Assembly (NCBI GenBank): GCA_002377985.1
Contig: DFQW01000024.1
Location: 1-26,135 of the forward strand
Source: Halieaceae bacterium UBA3479
GTDB taxonomy: Bacteria > Pseudomonadota > Gammaproteobacteria > Pseudomonadales > Halieaceae
DNA length: 26,135 nucleotides
Direction: 5' to 3'
Below are positions 16,763 to 23,258 of the stretch, in pieces; position 1 is the first letter of the stretch, and every line of letters begins with the position of its first letter. Position numbers and translations under genes: made by a program. The notes under the pieces were generated by a model. It saw nothing but the letters and a program-made list of their open reading frames with translations, was not told where the DNA came from and ran no database searches.

Positions 16763-16792
16763 AATTTCTTAATAATTAGCATTTAAGAAATT
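16763..16792. promoter_or_regulatory. Inverted repeat and -10 between PLP enzyme and Lrp gene, candidate Lrp operator
   Basis: A perfect 10-bp inverted repeat (AATTTCTTAA / TTAAGAAATT) with a 10-base spacer lies 22 bases before the Lrp-type start codon. An upstream TTTCTTA at 16741 repeats the left half-site at 16765, 24 bp apart. A consensus TATAAT at 16760-16765 overlaps the left arm and would serve the regulator gene, though no good -35 pairs with it. On the minus strand a TTGACA hexamer lies at 16712-16717. The AT-rich dyad fits Lrp/AsnC autoregulation; binding is inferred. Confidence 0.55.
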
Positions 16793-16814
16793 TTGTGCTT
16801 TATATCGCTTGGTT

Positions 16815-17270
16815 ATGGACAAGACTGACCGCAAGTTGCTGTTTCACATGCAGGGAGACGCCTCCCTATCGGTAGGAGAGCTCGCGAATCGGATTGGCAT
16901 CTCTAAATCCGCTTGCTGGCGCCGAATCCAGAAACTCGAAGCCGACGGTACTATCCGCAAGCAAGTCACCCTGATAGATCCCGCAGCGCTCGGTGTGCCG
17001 CTCACCGTTTTCATTTCTGTGCGGACTAACCAGCACAACCAGAGCTGGGCCGAAAATTTCAAAGCAGTGGTCGAGAAGATTGCTGGGGTTCTCGAGGTAT
17101 ACCGCATGGGTGGCGAGATCGACTACTTGATCAAGGCCGCTGTAGAGGACATGCCCGGCTACGACAGACTTTATCAGGAGCTGATTAAGGCCGATCTCTT
17201 TGATGTAAGCGCGAGCTTTGTAATGGAGGAGCTCAAACAAACCACCGAGCTACCAATACCCCTGAAATAA
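16815..17270 (+). CDS. Lrp/AsnC-family transcriptional regulator
   Basis: This 151-aa protein has an N-terminal helix-turn-helix (DRKLLFHMQGDAS... through ISKSACWRRIQKLEADG, about 4-45). A C-terminal RAM-type alpha/beta domain follows, with VFISVRT and VLEVYRMGGEIDYLIKA. Length is typical. A TTG two codons upstream is in frame, but ATG 16815 gives the family N-terminus MDKTDRKLL. It is divergent from the class V PLP enzyme and probably controls that gene and itself through the dyad between them, with an amino acid as effector. The effector is unknown. Confidence 0.95.
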   Translation: MDKTDRKLLFHMQGDASLSVGELANRIGISKSACWRRIQKLEADGTIRKQVTLIDPAALGVPLTVFISVRTNQHNQSWAENFKAVVEKIAGVLEVYRMGGEIDYLIKAAVEDMPGYDRLYQELIKADLFDVSASFVMEELKQTTELPIPLK

Positions 17271-17587
17271 CCAGCTCGGGCCTGTGTTTGCAGAGTTATT
17301 CGAGTGCACCCTACTCTACTCCAGATAGTAGAGGTCGGCGACGTCGATTGAACACGCATCGGCTCTGTCTAACGCAAGCGCCTATAACTTCACTGGTCGG
17401 GGTGTTTTAAAACAATCCTCGGATAACCAGCTGATGTCCGACTTTATGGCCGACAGCCTGAGGCGGGTTTATCCAGTGCTATAGCAGTACCAGTTCAGGT
17501 GATAACCGGCCGGCGCCAAATTCCTCTGGGTTGATTCGGCGCGGTGCTTTTGCCCGCCGTGACGGCTCAGCATTCGCATTTTGGCCT
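17271..17587. other. 317-bp gap between convergent genes, no gene found
   Basis: No convincing coding frame was seen. Two structures stand out: a 7-bp stem CTCTACT / AGTAGAG with a 6-base loop at 17314-17333, about 45 bases after the Lrp stop, and a perfect 12-bp palindrome TGTTTTAAAACA at 17403-17414. Neither has a clear T-tract, so they are only weak transcription-end candidates for the two converging genes. Confidence 0.4.
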
Positions 17588-18547
17588 TCACCGTGGGGTT
17601 GCGGGGACAGCAAAGCGATCTGTGGCGGCGACCAGCGCCCTCGTGTTGCCGGAATCAAAGGCCGAGTGACCGGCATCCGGTATCAGCTGGAAGTCGGCTT
17701 CGGGCCAGGCCCGGTGCAGGTCCCAGGCGGTGACCGCCGGACACACCACGTCATAACGCCCCTGCACGATGATGGCCGGAATGTGGCGAATGCGATCGAT
17801 GTTCTCCAGAAGCTGATTGGGTGATTCGAAAAACCCGCCATTGACGAAGTAATGGCACTCGATGCGCGCCATGGCCAGTGCAGCATCGGGCGCATCTAGC
17901 TTATCCATAAAATCCTGATTCTGGATCAGGAAACTCGCCGAGGCTTCCCAGACCGACCATGCCCGCGCCGCGGCCAGCCGGATGGCTTCGTCGTTGCTGA
18001 TCAGGCGGCGGTGAAAGGCGTTAAGTAAATCGCCCTGCTCTTCCTTGGGAATAGGGGCCAAGTAGGCCTCCCAGCTGTCGGGGTACAGCGCGCTAGCCCC
18101 CTCCTGGTAAAACCAATGGATTTCTTCCGGCCGCAACAGGAAAATACCCCGCAAGACCAGTTCAGTCACCGCCTCGGGATGAGCCTGAGCGTAGGCGAGC
18201 GCCAGGGTGCTGCCCCAGGAGCCACCAAATACCAGCCAACTATTGATACCCAACTCCCTGCGCAATGTTTCCATGTCGGCCACCAGATGCCAGGTGGTGT
18301 TGGCTTCCAATGAAGCGTGTGGTCTCGATCGACCACAACCCCTCTGATCGAACACTACAATGCGGTACCGCTCGGGGTCGAAGAACTGCCGTGCTTCGGG
18401 GGATGACCCACCGCCCGGACCGCCGTGTACAAACACACAGGGCTTACCGTCAGGGTTACCTGACTCTTCAAAATAGATTTCGTGGCCGTCACCGACGTCC
18501 AGCCAGCCTGAGCGAAAAGGTTCAATAGGGGCGTAGAGGGTTTCCAT
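17588..18547 (-). CDS. pip: Proline iminopeptidase (S33 alpha/beta hydrolase)
   Basis: The 319-aa peptidase removes N-terminal proline from peptides in the cytoplasm. Family marks are all present: WLDVGDGHEIYFEESGNPDG (15-34), HGGPGGG (41-47) forming the oxyanion hole, FDQRGCGRSRPH (66-77), the nucleophile Ser110 in GGSWGS, and the rest of the triad Asp266 (GRYDVVCP) and His294 (DAGHSAF). The frame is open further upstream, to 18631. METLYAP at 18547 is the start that matches known family N-termini; MTSKS at 18562 is possible. It is divergent from the FAD oxidase gene, and the two may share control. Confidence 0.95.
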   Translation of the reverse strand: METLYAPIEPFRSGWLDVGDGHEIYFEESGNPDGKPCVFVHGGPGGGSSPEARQFFDPERYRIVVFDQRGCGRSRPHASLEANTTWHLVADMETLRRELGINSWLVFGGSWGSTLALAYAQAHPEAVTELVLRGIFLLRPEEIHWFYQEGASALYPDSWEAYLAPIPKEEQGDLLNAFHRRLISNDEAIRLAAARAWSVWEASASFLIQNQDFMDKLDAPDAALAMARIECHYFVNGGFFESPNQLLENIDRIRHIPAIIVQGRYDVVCPAVTAWDLHRAWPEADFQLIPDAGHSAFDSGNTRALVAATDRFAVPATPR

Positions 18548-18648
18548 GGACTTGCTCGTCATTAGGGTTAATGATGATGTTTGTGCTGTTGGAGTGACCT
18601 GAAGACTGGCCGCAATAGTGATGGGAATCATCGGTCGCCGTCAAAAAA

Positions 18649-18687
18649 AAACAGCTGTTTGTGAGGGTCGCGATACACTCATACTAT
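18649..18687 (+). promoter_or_regulatory. Candidate promoter with palindrome before FAD oxidase
   Basis: TTGTGA (18659-18664) and TACTAT (18682-18687), separated by 17 bases, make a weak sigma-70-like pair (four of six matches each). They lie about 40 bases before the oxidase ATG. A perfect 12-bp palindrome AAACAGCTGTTT (18649-18660) touches the -35, a place where a repressor or activator could act. No proof of use. Confidence 0.35.
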
Positions 18688-18727
18688 TGCGATGAATTGA
18701 CGATTTCTGGCTCCGCGGAGGCTGCGC

Positions 18728-19789
18728 ATGGCGATTCGGGTGATCGGAGGAGGCATCATAGGCCTCAGCGTGGCTTACCATCTCAGCCTTAAAGCTAACA
18801 ACATCACCGTATTCGAAATAGACAAAAGCTATGCACGGGCCAGTTTTGCCAGAAGTTGCGGCGGCCTGAGAAGCCAGTTCAGTACGGCGGCCAACATAGC
18901 AATGAGTCGCTACAGTATCGACTTTATCAAAACACAGACTGACGTCGCTTTTAGCGCCAACGGCTACCTATTATTGTTTGATGCCGCTCGCGCCGACGAC
19001 CATGATCAAAGCCTGGCACTGCAGCAAGCGATGGGCGCCAGCACACAATCTCTAGAGCCGGGGGCTCTAAAAGCCCTTTTTCCTGATCTCAGCACCGACG
19101 ACGTGTACCGCGGCTGTTTAACCCTAGACGGATCTGAAGGATGGATTGACCCGATAAGCTTGCACGCTTGGTACAAAAACCAGTGCCTAAAGGCTGGCGT
19201 TAAATTTGAATACGGAGATTACCGTGAGCACCCCTGCCAGACCTCAGATATCACTGTGATATGCGCGGGTTTCTGGACGCGAGACGTCGGAAAATATTTT
19301 GGTATCGAGGTGCCCGTGCGAGGCGAAAAACACACAGTCTTTCAGGTCCATACCGAGCGGCCTGTATGCGCCGAGCTACCGCTGGTCGCCGATCTTGCGG
19401 CTGGCATATATTTCAGGCCCGAAGGCGAGGGTTATATCGCCGGTTACGAAGGTAACAACGAGGGTGAAGCAGAAAATCTGGAGCCTGCCTGGGACAGTTG
19501 GGATGATGTTTGGGAACGCTTGTACCATCGGTTTCCCAGCATTTTTGACAAGGCCAAACTGGCAGGGGCCTGGGCAGGTTATTACGACACCAGCGAAACC
19601 GACCATAACGCGATTATTGATTCGCAAGACGGGATATTCTTTGCAACAGGTTTCACGGGGCGTGGCTTGATGCACTCACCCGCCGTGGGATTAGTGGTTA
19701 GCGAGTTGGTAACAGAGACACCTCCGAGTATTGATCTCTCCTCGTATCAATTGAACCGAAGTCCCCGCCGGGAAAAATATGTTATTTGA
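18728..19789 (+). CDS. FAD-dependent oxidoreductase of the DAO family (amino-acid/amine oxidase-like)
   Basis: The 353-aa protein begins with the FAD dinucleotide motif VIGGGIIGLS (5-14). It continues with a CGGLRSQFSTAANI segment, like the S-A-G-G-I-R-Q-Q-F region of sarcosine-oxidase/FOXRED1-type members. Near its end is ATGFTGRGLMHSPAVG, the C-terminal FAD/substrate motif. Members oxidise secondary amines or D-amino acids, or act as dehydrogenases. GGAGG 7 bases before ATG is a strong ribosome site. It is divergent from proline iminopeptidase, which releases proline, so a cyclic or N-substituted amino acid is a reasonable but unproven substrate. No membrane segment is seen. Confidence 0.88.
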   Translation: MAIRVIGGGIIGLSVAYHLSLKANNITVFEIDKSYARASFARSCGGLRSQFSTAANIAMSRYSIDFIKTQTDVAFSANGYLLLFDAARADDHDQSLALQQAMGASTQSLEPGALKALFPDLSTDDVYRGCLTLDGSEGWIDPISLHAWYKNQCLKAGVKFEYGDYREHPCQTSDITVICAGFWTRDVGKYFGIEVPVRGEKHTVFQVHTERPVCAELPLVADLAAGIYFRPEGEGYIAGYEGNNEGEAENLEPAWDSWDDVWERLYHRFPSIFDKAKLAGAWAGYYDTSETDHNAIIDSQDGIFFATGFTGRGLMHSPAVGLVVSELVTETPPSIDLSSYQLNRSPRREKYVI

Positions 19790-19890
19790 TTCGGCCGTTT
19801 GTCAGCTTCGGAAACCCTCAAGATTAAATCGCAAAATCTGGCAATAAAAACAGCTTCGACTCGAGTACCACTTTGAGCATTAAAGGCTCT

Positions 19891-19986
19891 ATGAAAAAAA
19901 TAAATTGCGCACGATGCAGACGGGCATCAAGCGTGATTGCTTGCTTATGTTTGGCGACAAGCAGCCTGAACGCTATTGGTAAGTAG
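19891..19986 (+). pseudogene. 31-codon ORF resembling a signal peptide; possible gene remnant
   Basis: The ORF starts MKKINCARCRRASSV and continues with the hydrophobic IACLCLATSSLNA, then stops after IGK. A charged start, a hydrophobic core and a small-residue S-L-N-A end make a fair Sec signal peptide with almost nothing after it. AAAGG lies 5 bases before ATG. Its end overlaps the stop end of the 2OG-oxygenase gene on the other strand by 14 bases. This suggests a secreted-protein gene cut off by rearrangement. It could instead be a genuine tiny exported peptide, or chance. Confidence 0.35.
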
Positions 19987-20839
19987 TCAGATCCCTCTCC
20001 AAGCGCGCGAAGAAGTGCTCCACCGACGAGCTACCTCTCGCGGAACCACTGGTATCGAATTGCAAGAGCATGCCGTCAAGGTCGGGATTGGCAAAGTAGA
20101 CGATGCCGTGACGCACAGGGTTGGTAGCCCGCTGACTCAAGACGCGGTGCCGAACGGCGGTTACTGCTCGATCTGAGTACGCCGTGATGAAGTTCAGTGC
20201 CTCGCCAAAGTTGATGATGAGGTGCCCTTGAAGCACCGGCACGTCCTCAAACTGGCCGTCTATCTCAATTTGCAAACCCGGCGCACTGGCATCGAGGATG
20301 GTGACAAAACCGTAGTCGGTATGAGGGCGCAGCCCCCAATCGGGATGGCGGGTGTCGTAGTGGACAAAATTAAGAAACGCGTCACCCCCGCCCGAGGCAT
20401 AACCACCCGAAGCGCGATCCCACAGCGGCTCGGGTATACGCGACTGGCGCAAAACCTCGCGCATGATGGCGATCCCTATCTCGTCGAGCCGGCGCCCAAA
20501 GGCAGCAATGTGTGCCGGGTAATGCTGATCCCAGCGCTCGCGACGCAGCGCTAGCTTGGTTTGCTGGTTGTTTTCCAGCGCAATAAACCCCTCCAGCTCG
20601 CCATACTTCGGAATCCGGCGGTAGACGCTGGAATCGTCGATCAGCCCGCGGCCAAATTGGCGGGCGCTGTCGAGATCAAGATGCCCGGGTGCTTTGAGAT
20701 AAAAAAGGCCTAGCTCCCAGGCGCGATCGAGGTCCGCCGCGTCTGGAAAAACCAATTCTGTCTTCTCTGAAACAGCGCCGATGGGCAACCCTGCACCCAA
20801 AAAGGTGTGCCGGCGGGTAGATGTCATAGTTGATGCCAT
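19973..20839 (-). CDS. 2-oxoglutarate/Fe(II)-dependent oxygenase (isopenicillin N synthase-like)
   Basis: The 288-aa enzyme (from ATG 20839) has the iron triad in HTDYG (His173, Asp175) and VRHRVL (His231), within the double-stranded beta-helix core. The co-substrate motif is normally R-x-S; here it reads RHG (Arg243), so the serine is replaced by glycine. A FLNFVHYDTRHPDWG segment precedes the iron motif. The start is uncertain: ATGs at 20863, 20839 and 20827 are in frame. 20839 is preferred for the GGGGGCG upstream. It is convergent with the FAD oxidase and divergent from the EF-hand gene. The reaction is probably a small-molecule hydroxylation or ring closure; substrate unknown. Confidence 0.88.
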   Translation of the reverse strand: MASTMTSTRRHTFLGAGLPIGAVSEKTELVFPDAADLDRAWELGLFYLKAPGHLDLDSARQFGRGLIDDSSVYRRIPKYGELEGFIALENNQQTKLALRRERWDQHYPAHIAAFGRRLDEIGIAIMREVLRQSRIPEPLWDRASGGYASGGGDAFLNFVHYDTRHPDWGLRPHTDYGFVTILDASAPGLQIEIDGQFEDVPVLQGHLIINFGEALNFITAYSDRAVTAVRHRVLSQRATNPVRHGIVYFANPDLDGMLLQFDTSGSARGSSSVEHFFARLERDLTTYQ

Positions 20840-21088
20840 AAAAACACGCCCCCAGTGGGCCATATGCCGCGAGGCAATACCCCGCCGCTGCCAACCTTAA
20901 CCCCGAAAGCCGCCTTAGTGAGCAGTACTGACAACAGTCCCCACAGTGCGTCACCGGCGGACCCGCTAAGCATTTCCAATACTAATGTCGGCGGGAGCGG
21001 ATAGGCAGGATCTGCGACGGATTTTAGTAACGTCGTCGTATCATACTCAACGCGCATTGCCTACGCGCCTTTTTTGCGGAGATACACC
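20840..21088. promoter_or_regulatory. Divergent gap before EF-hand/sigma module
   Basis: This 249-bp region lies between the oxygenase start and the EF-hand start and must hold promoters in both directions. I found no convincing sigma-70 pair. An AGTAACGTCGTCGTATC stretch at about 21025-21041 has the AAC/CGTC flavour of ECF promoters, but the spacing is too short to call. The 10-mer GTACTGACAA at 20925-20934 is identical to the tip of the 18-bp repeats at 14860. Confidence 0.3.
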
Positions 21089-21559
21089 ATGACGACGATC
21101 CGAATAGTGTTGCCGATACTGAGTGCCGTGATTGCATTCACTCAACCTGTTCTTGGGCAGCCAGGCGGTCCACATCCCCAGGGCCATGACGGAAAAAAGC
21201 CCTCACCAGAAAAAATGGTGGGCAAACTAGACAGTGACGGCGACGGCCTCATCAGTTTTGAAGAATTCCAAATGCCCGATAAGCGCCGTAGAGGCGACAG
21301 ACTTGCCGAGGCCGACGCTGACGGGGATGGCAATATCAGTCGAGCCGAAATGGAAGCTCAAATGGAAAGTCACCTTGAAGCCATGCGAGCGAGGGCGGAA
21401 GCGCGATTTACGCAAGCTGACCTGAATAGCGACGATTTCATTACGGCTGAGGAACGCAAACAGGTCGCTTTTGAGATGCTGGATATCAACGGCGATGGTT
21501 ATCTTGCACCCGAGGAACTGACCGCTGCGCAAAAGCGCGATAGACGTCCGCGGGATTAA
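21089..21559 (+). CDS. Secreted EF-hand calcium-binding-type protein
   Basis: The 156-aa protein has a signal peptide (MTTIRIVLPILSAVIAFTQP, likely cleaved after VLG, residue 23) and a His/Pro/Gly-rich linker. Four 12-residue EF-hand loops follow: DSDGDGLISFEE (48-59), DADGDGNISRAE (76-87), DLNSDDFITAEE (111-122) and DINGDGYLAPEE (132-143). The third has Asp in place of the turn glycine. GGAG 7 bases before ATG 21089 fixes the start over an upstream TTG. The sigma-factor gene begins 16 bases after its stop, so the two are probably co-transcribed. It likely binds Ca2+ or another divalent cation in the periplasm and may feed the signalling module downstream. Confidence 0.92.
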   Translation: MTTIRIVLPILSAVIAFTQPVLGQPGGPHPQGHDGKKPSPEKMVGKLDSDGDGLISFEEFQMPDKRRRGDRLAEADADGDGNISRAEMEAQMESHLEAMRARAEARFTQADLNSDDFITAEERKQVAFEMLDINGDGYLAPEELTAAQKRDRRPRD

Positions 21560-21575
21560 CACGACCGCAAAGCGC

Positions 21576-22112
21576 ATGGATGATCGGGCGCTAATGGAGA
21601 GAATCTCGCAAGGCGACCATGGGGCTTTTTCTACCTTGGTCAAGCAGCACGCGCCCGCGCTCGACCGATTTGCAGTGAGACTCCTATTGCAGCATCAGCA
21701 AGCCGAGGAAGTGGTTCAAGAAACATTGATGCGCGCTTGGCAGAGGGCGGGGGATTACGACGCTAAAAGAGCTCGACTTTCTACTTGGCTGCATCAGATT
21801 GCCCATAATCTCTGCGTCGACATCCTTCGCCGGCAAAAACGCGAGTTACCACTCGCCAACGGTGCTGAGACGGCGCTGACTTTGCCAGATGCTACCGAAT
21901 ACCCAACAACCAAAAGTGAAACCCAAGACCGGGTCGCCAATGCGATCGCGAAACTCAACGAACATCATCGCACCGCCTTGGTGCTCACCTATTACCAGGG
22001 CTTATCCAACCGTGAAGTTGCTCAGATCATGGACCTGTCGGTACGTGCACTCGAGTCACTGTTGGTGCGTGCCCGCCAACAAATAAAAAAGATTCTGGAG
22101 GAGTCGTCATGA
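21576..22112 (+). CDS. ECF-type RNA polymerase sigma factor
   Basis: The 178-aa protein has sigma region 2 (about 12-85), with QAEEVVQETLMRAWQRAGDY and STWLHQIAHNLCVDILRR, and region 4 (about 125-172), with LVLTYYQGLSNREVAQIM and VRALESLLVRARQQIKK. A short acidic linker joins them. Regions 1.1 and 3 are missing, as usual for group 4 factors. The stop overlaps the next start (ATGA, 22109-22112), so translation is coupled to the putative anti-sigma gene. It probably directs its own operon and possibly metal- or envelope-related genes. Confidence 0.95.
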   Translation: MDDRALMERISQGDHGAFSTLVKQHAPALDRFAVRLLLQHQQAEEVVQETLMRAWQRAGDYDAKRARLSTWLHQIAHNLCVDILRRQKRELPLANGAETALTLPDATEYPTTKSETQDRVANAIAKLNEHHRTALVLTYYQGLSNREVAQIMDLSVRALESLLVRARQQIKKILEESS

Positions 22113-22558
22113 AACGGTCCCCATTTACACCGCCGCTTTCCCACGCCCGTGCCATGGATATTCTAAATACCTATGGGGCCGCACCCGAACGATGGCCCGC
22201 ACAGGAGCGGGATGCCCTCATTGAGCTGCTGAAAAGTTCTGACGAGCTACAGACAGTGCAAAAGACCGCGGGCGATCTGGATAGCCTACTGGACAATTGG
22301 CAACCGGCCACAGCCTTCAGCCATGACATCTTGTTCAGATCTCTGCCCGCACAGGCGCCCAGAGCGCAAAGCTGGTCTGACCAAATAACGTCCTTGTTTT
22401 TCAGTCGCCCCATAGGTTGGCAACAAGGTGTGCTGGCAGGGGCGCCCCTCATATTGGGATTTATCTGGGGCCTGTCGGGAGATCCCTCTAACCAAGATTG
22501 GTCCGAAGCCGAATTCTTGATTTTGAATCCGCCCATGGAGGTGCTCGCAGATGAATAA
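22109..22558 (+). CDS. Putative anti-sigma factor, single membrane helix
   Basis: The 149-aa protein is not recognised at family level with certainty. The first ~95 residues are soluble and helical, with AMDILNTYGAAPERWPAQER (15-34). One hydrophobic segment (about 103-121, QQGVLAGAPLILGFIWGL) is followed by a short acidic tail. No Cys/His zinc motif of ZAS anti-sigma factors is present. Its translational overlap with the sigma gene (4 bases) and with the following periplasmic sensor gene (8 bases) argues for an anti-sigma role like CnrY: the cytoplasmic N-terminus would hold the sigma factor, and the tail would contact the sensor. Role inferred from context. Confidence 0.75.
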   Translation: MKRSPFTPPLSHARAMDILNTYGAAPERWPAQERDALIELLKSSDELQTVQKTAGDLDSLLDNWQPATAFSHDILFRSLPAQAPRAQSWSDQITSLFFSRPIGWQQGVLAGAPLILGFIWGLSGDPSNQDWSEAEFLILNPPMEVLADE

Positions 22559-23054
22559 TCGCGTAACAACCAACAAATGGTTATTCGCTTCGGTCGCGAT
22601 TAATCTGCTATTTGTCGGCGCGCTTCTGGGCGAGTGGGTCAATCAGACGCGGCGCGCACCGCCCCCTATGCATTGGGCTACGGGAGAACTCGACGAAAGC
22701 ACTCGCTCAAGCATGAGGACAATGCTGATGCAACAAGCACCTGCGGCTCGGGCTCTGCGCCGCGACATAAAAGTCATCGATCAAAGACTGATGGCGGTGG
22801 TTCGCGCTGAGGATATTGATACTGCTGAACTCACCGCGATCCTGTCAGACCGTCAGGCAAAACAGGCCCAATACCAGGCACTTCTGCAGGCTTCTATGGA
22901 ATCGATATTGCCGGCGCTTACGCCGCCACAGCGCGAAGCGGTCCTGCGGCGTATGCTGATGGATGGCCAAGCACGGCACGCCGCTCACCCAAAGCGCGGT
23001 GGAGAGCATCGTGATCATCCGAGGCCCGAGGCCCGTCCCGCGCCGCCGCGCTAG
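22551..23054 (+). CDS. Membrane-anchored periplasmic metal-sensor-like protein (CnrX/Metal_resist type)
   Basis: The 167-aa protein has one N-terminal membrane helix (about 10-28, LFASVAINLLFVGALLGEW). A helical hairpin region rich in Arg, Ala and Gln (50-140) follows, ending with the LTPPQREAVLRRML segment typical of the Metal_resist/Spy-CpxP-like group. The tail has repeated His (RHAAHPKRGGEHRDH) and Pro, a possible metal-binding extension. Its start overlaps the preceding gene by 8 bases. In the CnrYXH system a similar protein senses Ni/Co and releases the anti-sigma factor. A like role is inferred here; the metal is unknown. Confidence 0.8.
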   Translation: MNNRVTTNKWLFASVAINLLFVGALLGEWVNQTRRAPPPMHWATGELDESTRSSMRTMLMQQAPAARALRRDIKVIDQRLMAVVRAEDIDTAELTAILSDRQAKQAQYQALLQASMESILPALTPPQREAVLRRMLMDGQARHAAHPKRGGEHRDHPRPEARPAPPR

Positions 23055-23172
23055 GCAAATCATCGACATCGAAGGTGCCTCACTCGTTTTTCTTGATCCG
23101 CTGAAGGGCGCCCGACAGCATGGCGCAGGCCTCCAACGGGATCTGTCGGCCTAAAAGCATCAGAAAATTGAC

Positions 23173-23195
23173 CGGTGCCGCACCGCCCCCTTTTT
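23173..23195 (+). terminator. Weak intrinsic terminator candidate after the sigma module
   Basis: A 5-bp stem (CGGTG / CACCG) with a 3-base loop is followed by C5 then T5 (23186-23195), about 120 bases after the sensor gene stop. The short stem makes it weak. It would separate the sigma module from the LtaS-like gene downstream. Confidence 0.35.
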
Positions 23196-23258
23196 CTTAA
23201 GTTCTACTTAATATTTGACTGACAACCTAGGCCCATTTAATCGGGGGCCAAACTCACT

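Noticed and set aside
16809..16814. TTG start two codons before the Lrp-type regulator ATG
   Set aside because: The ATG at 16815 gives the normal family N-terminus.
18548..18631. Upstream extension of the proline iminopeptidase frame by 28 codons
   Set aside because: Family proteins begin close to the METLYAP position, and the extension would occupy the divergent promoter region.
20824..21057. Open frame of 77 codons on the minus strand in the divergent gap before the EF-hand gene
   Set aside because: It overlaps the start of the 2OG-oxygenase gene in another frame, has no ribosome site and shows no recognisable protein pattern. The region is better read as promoter space.
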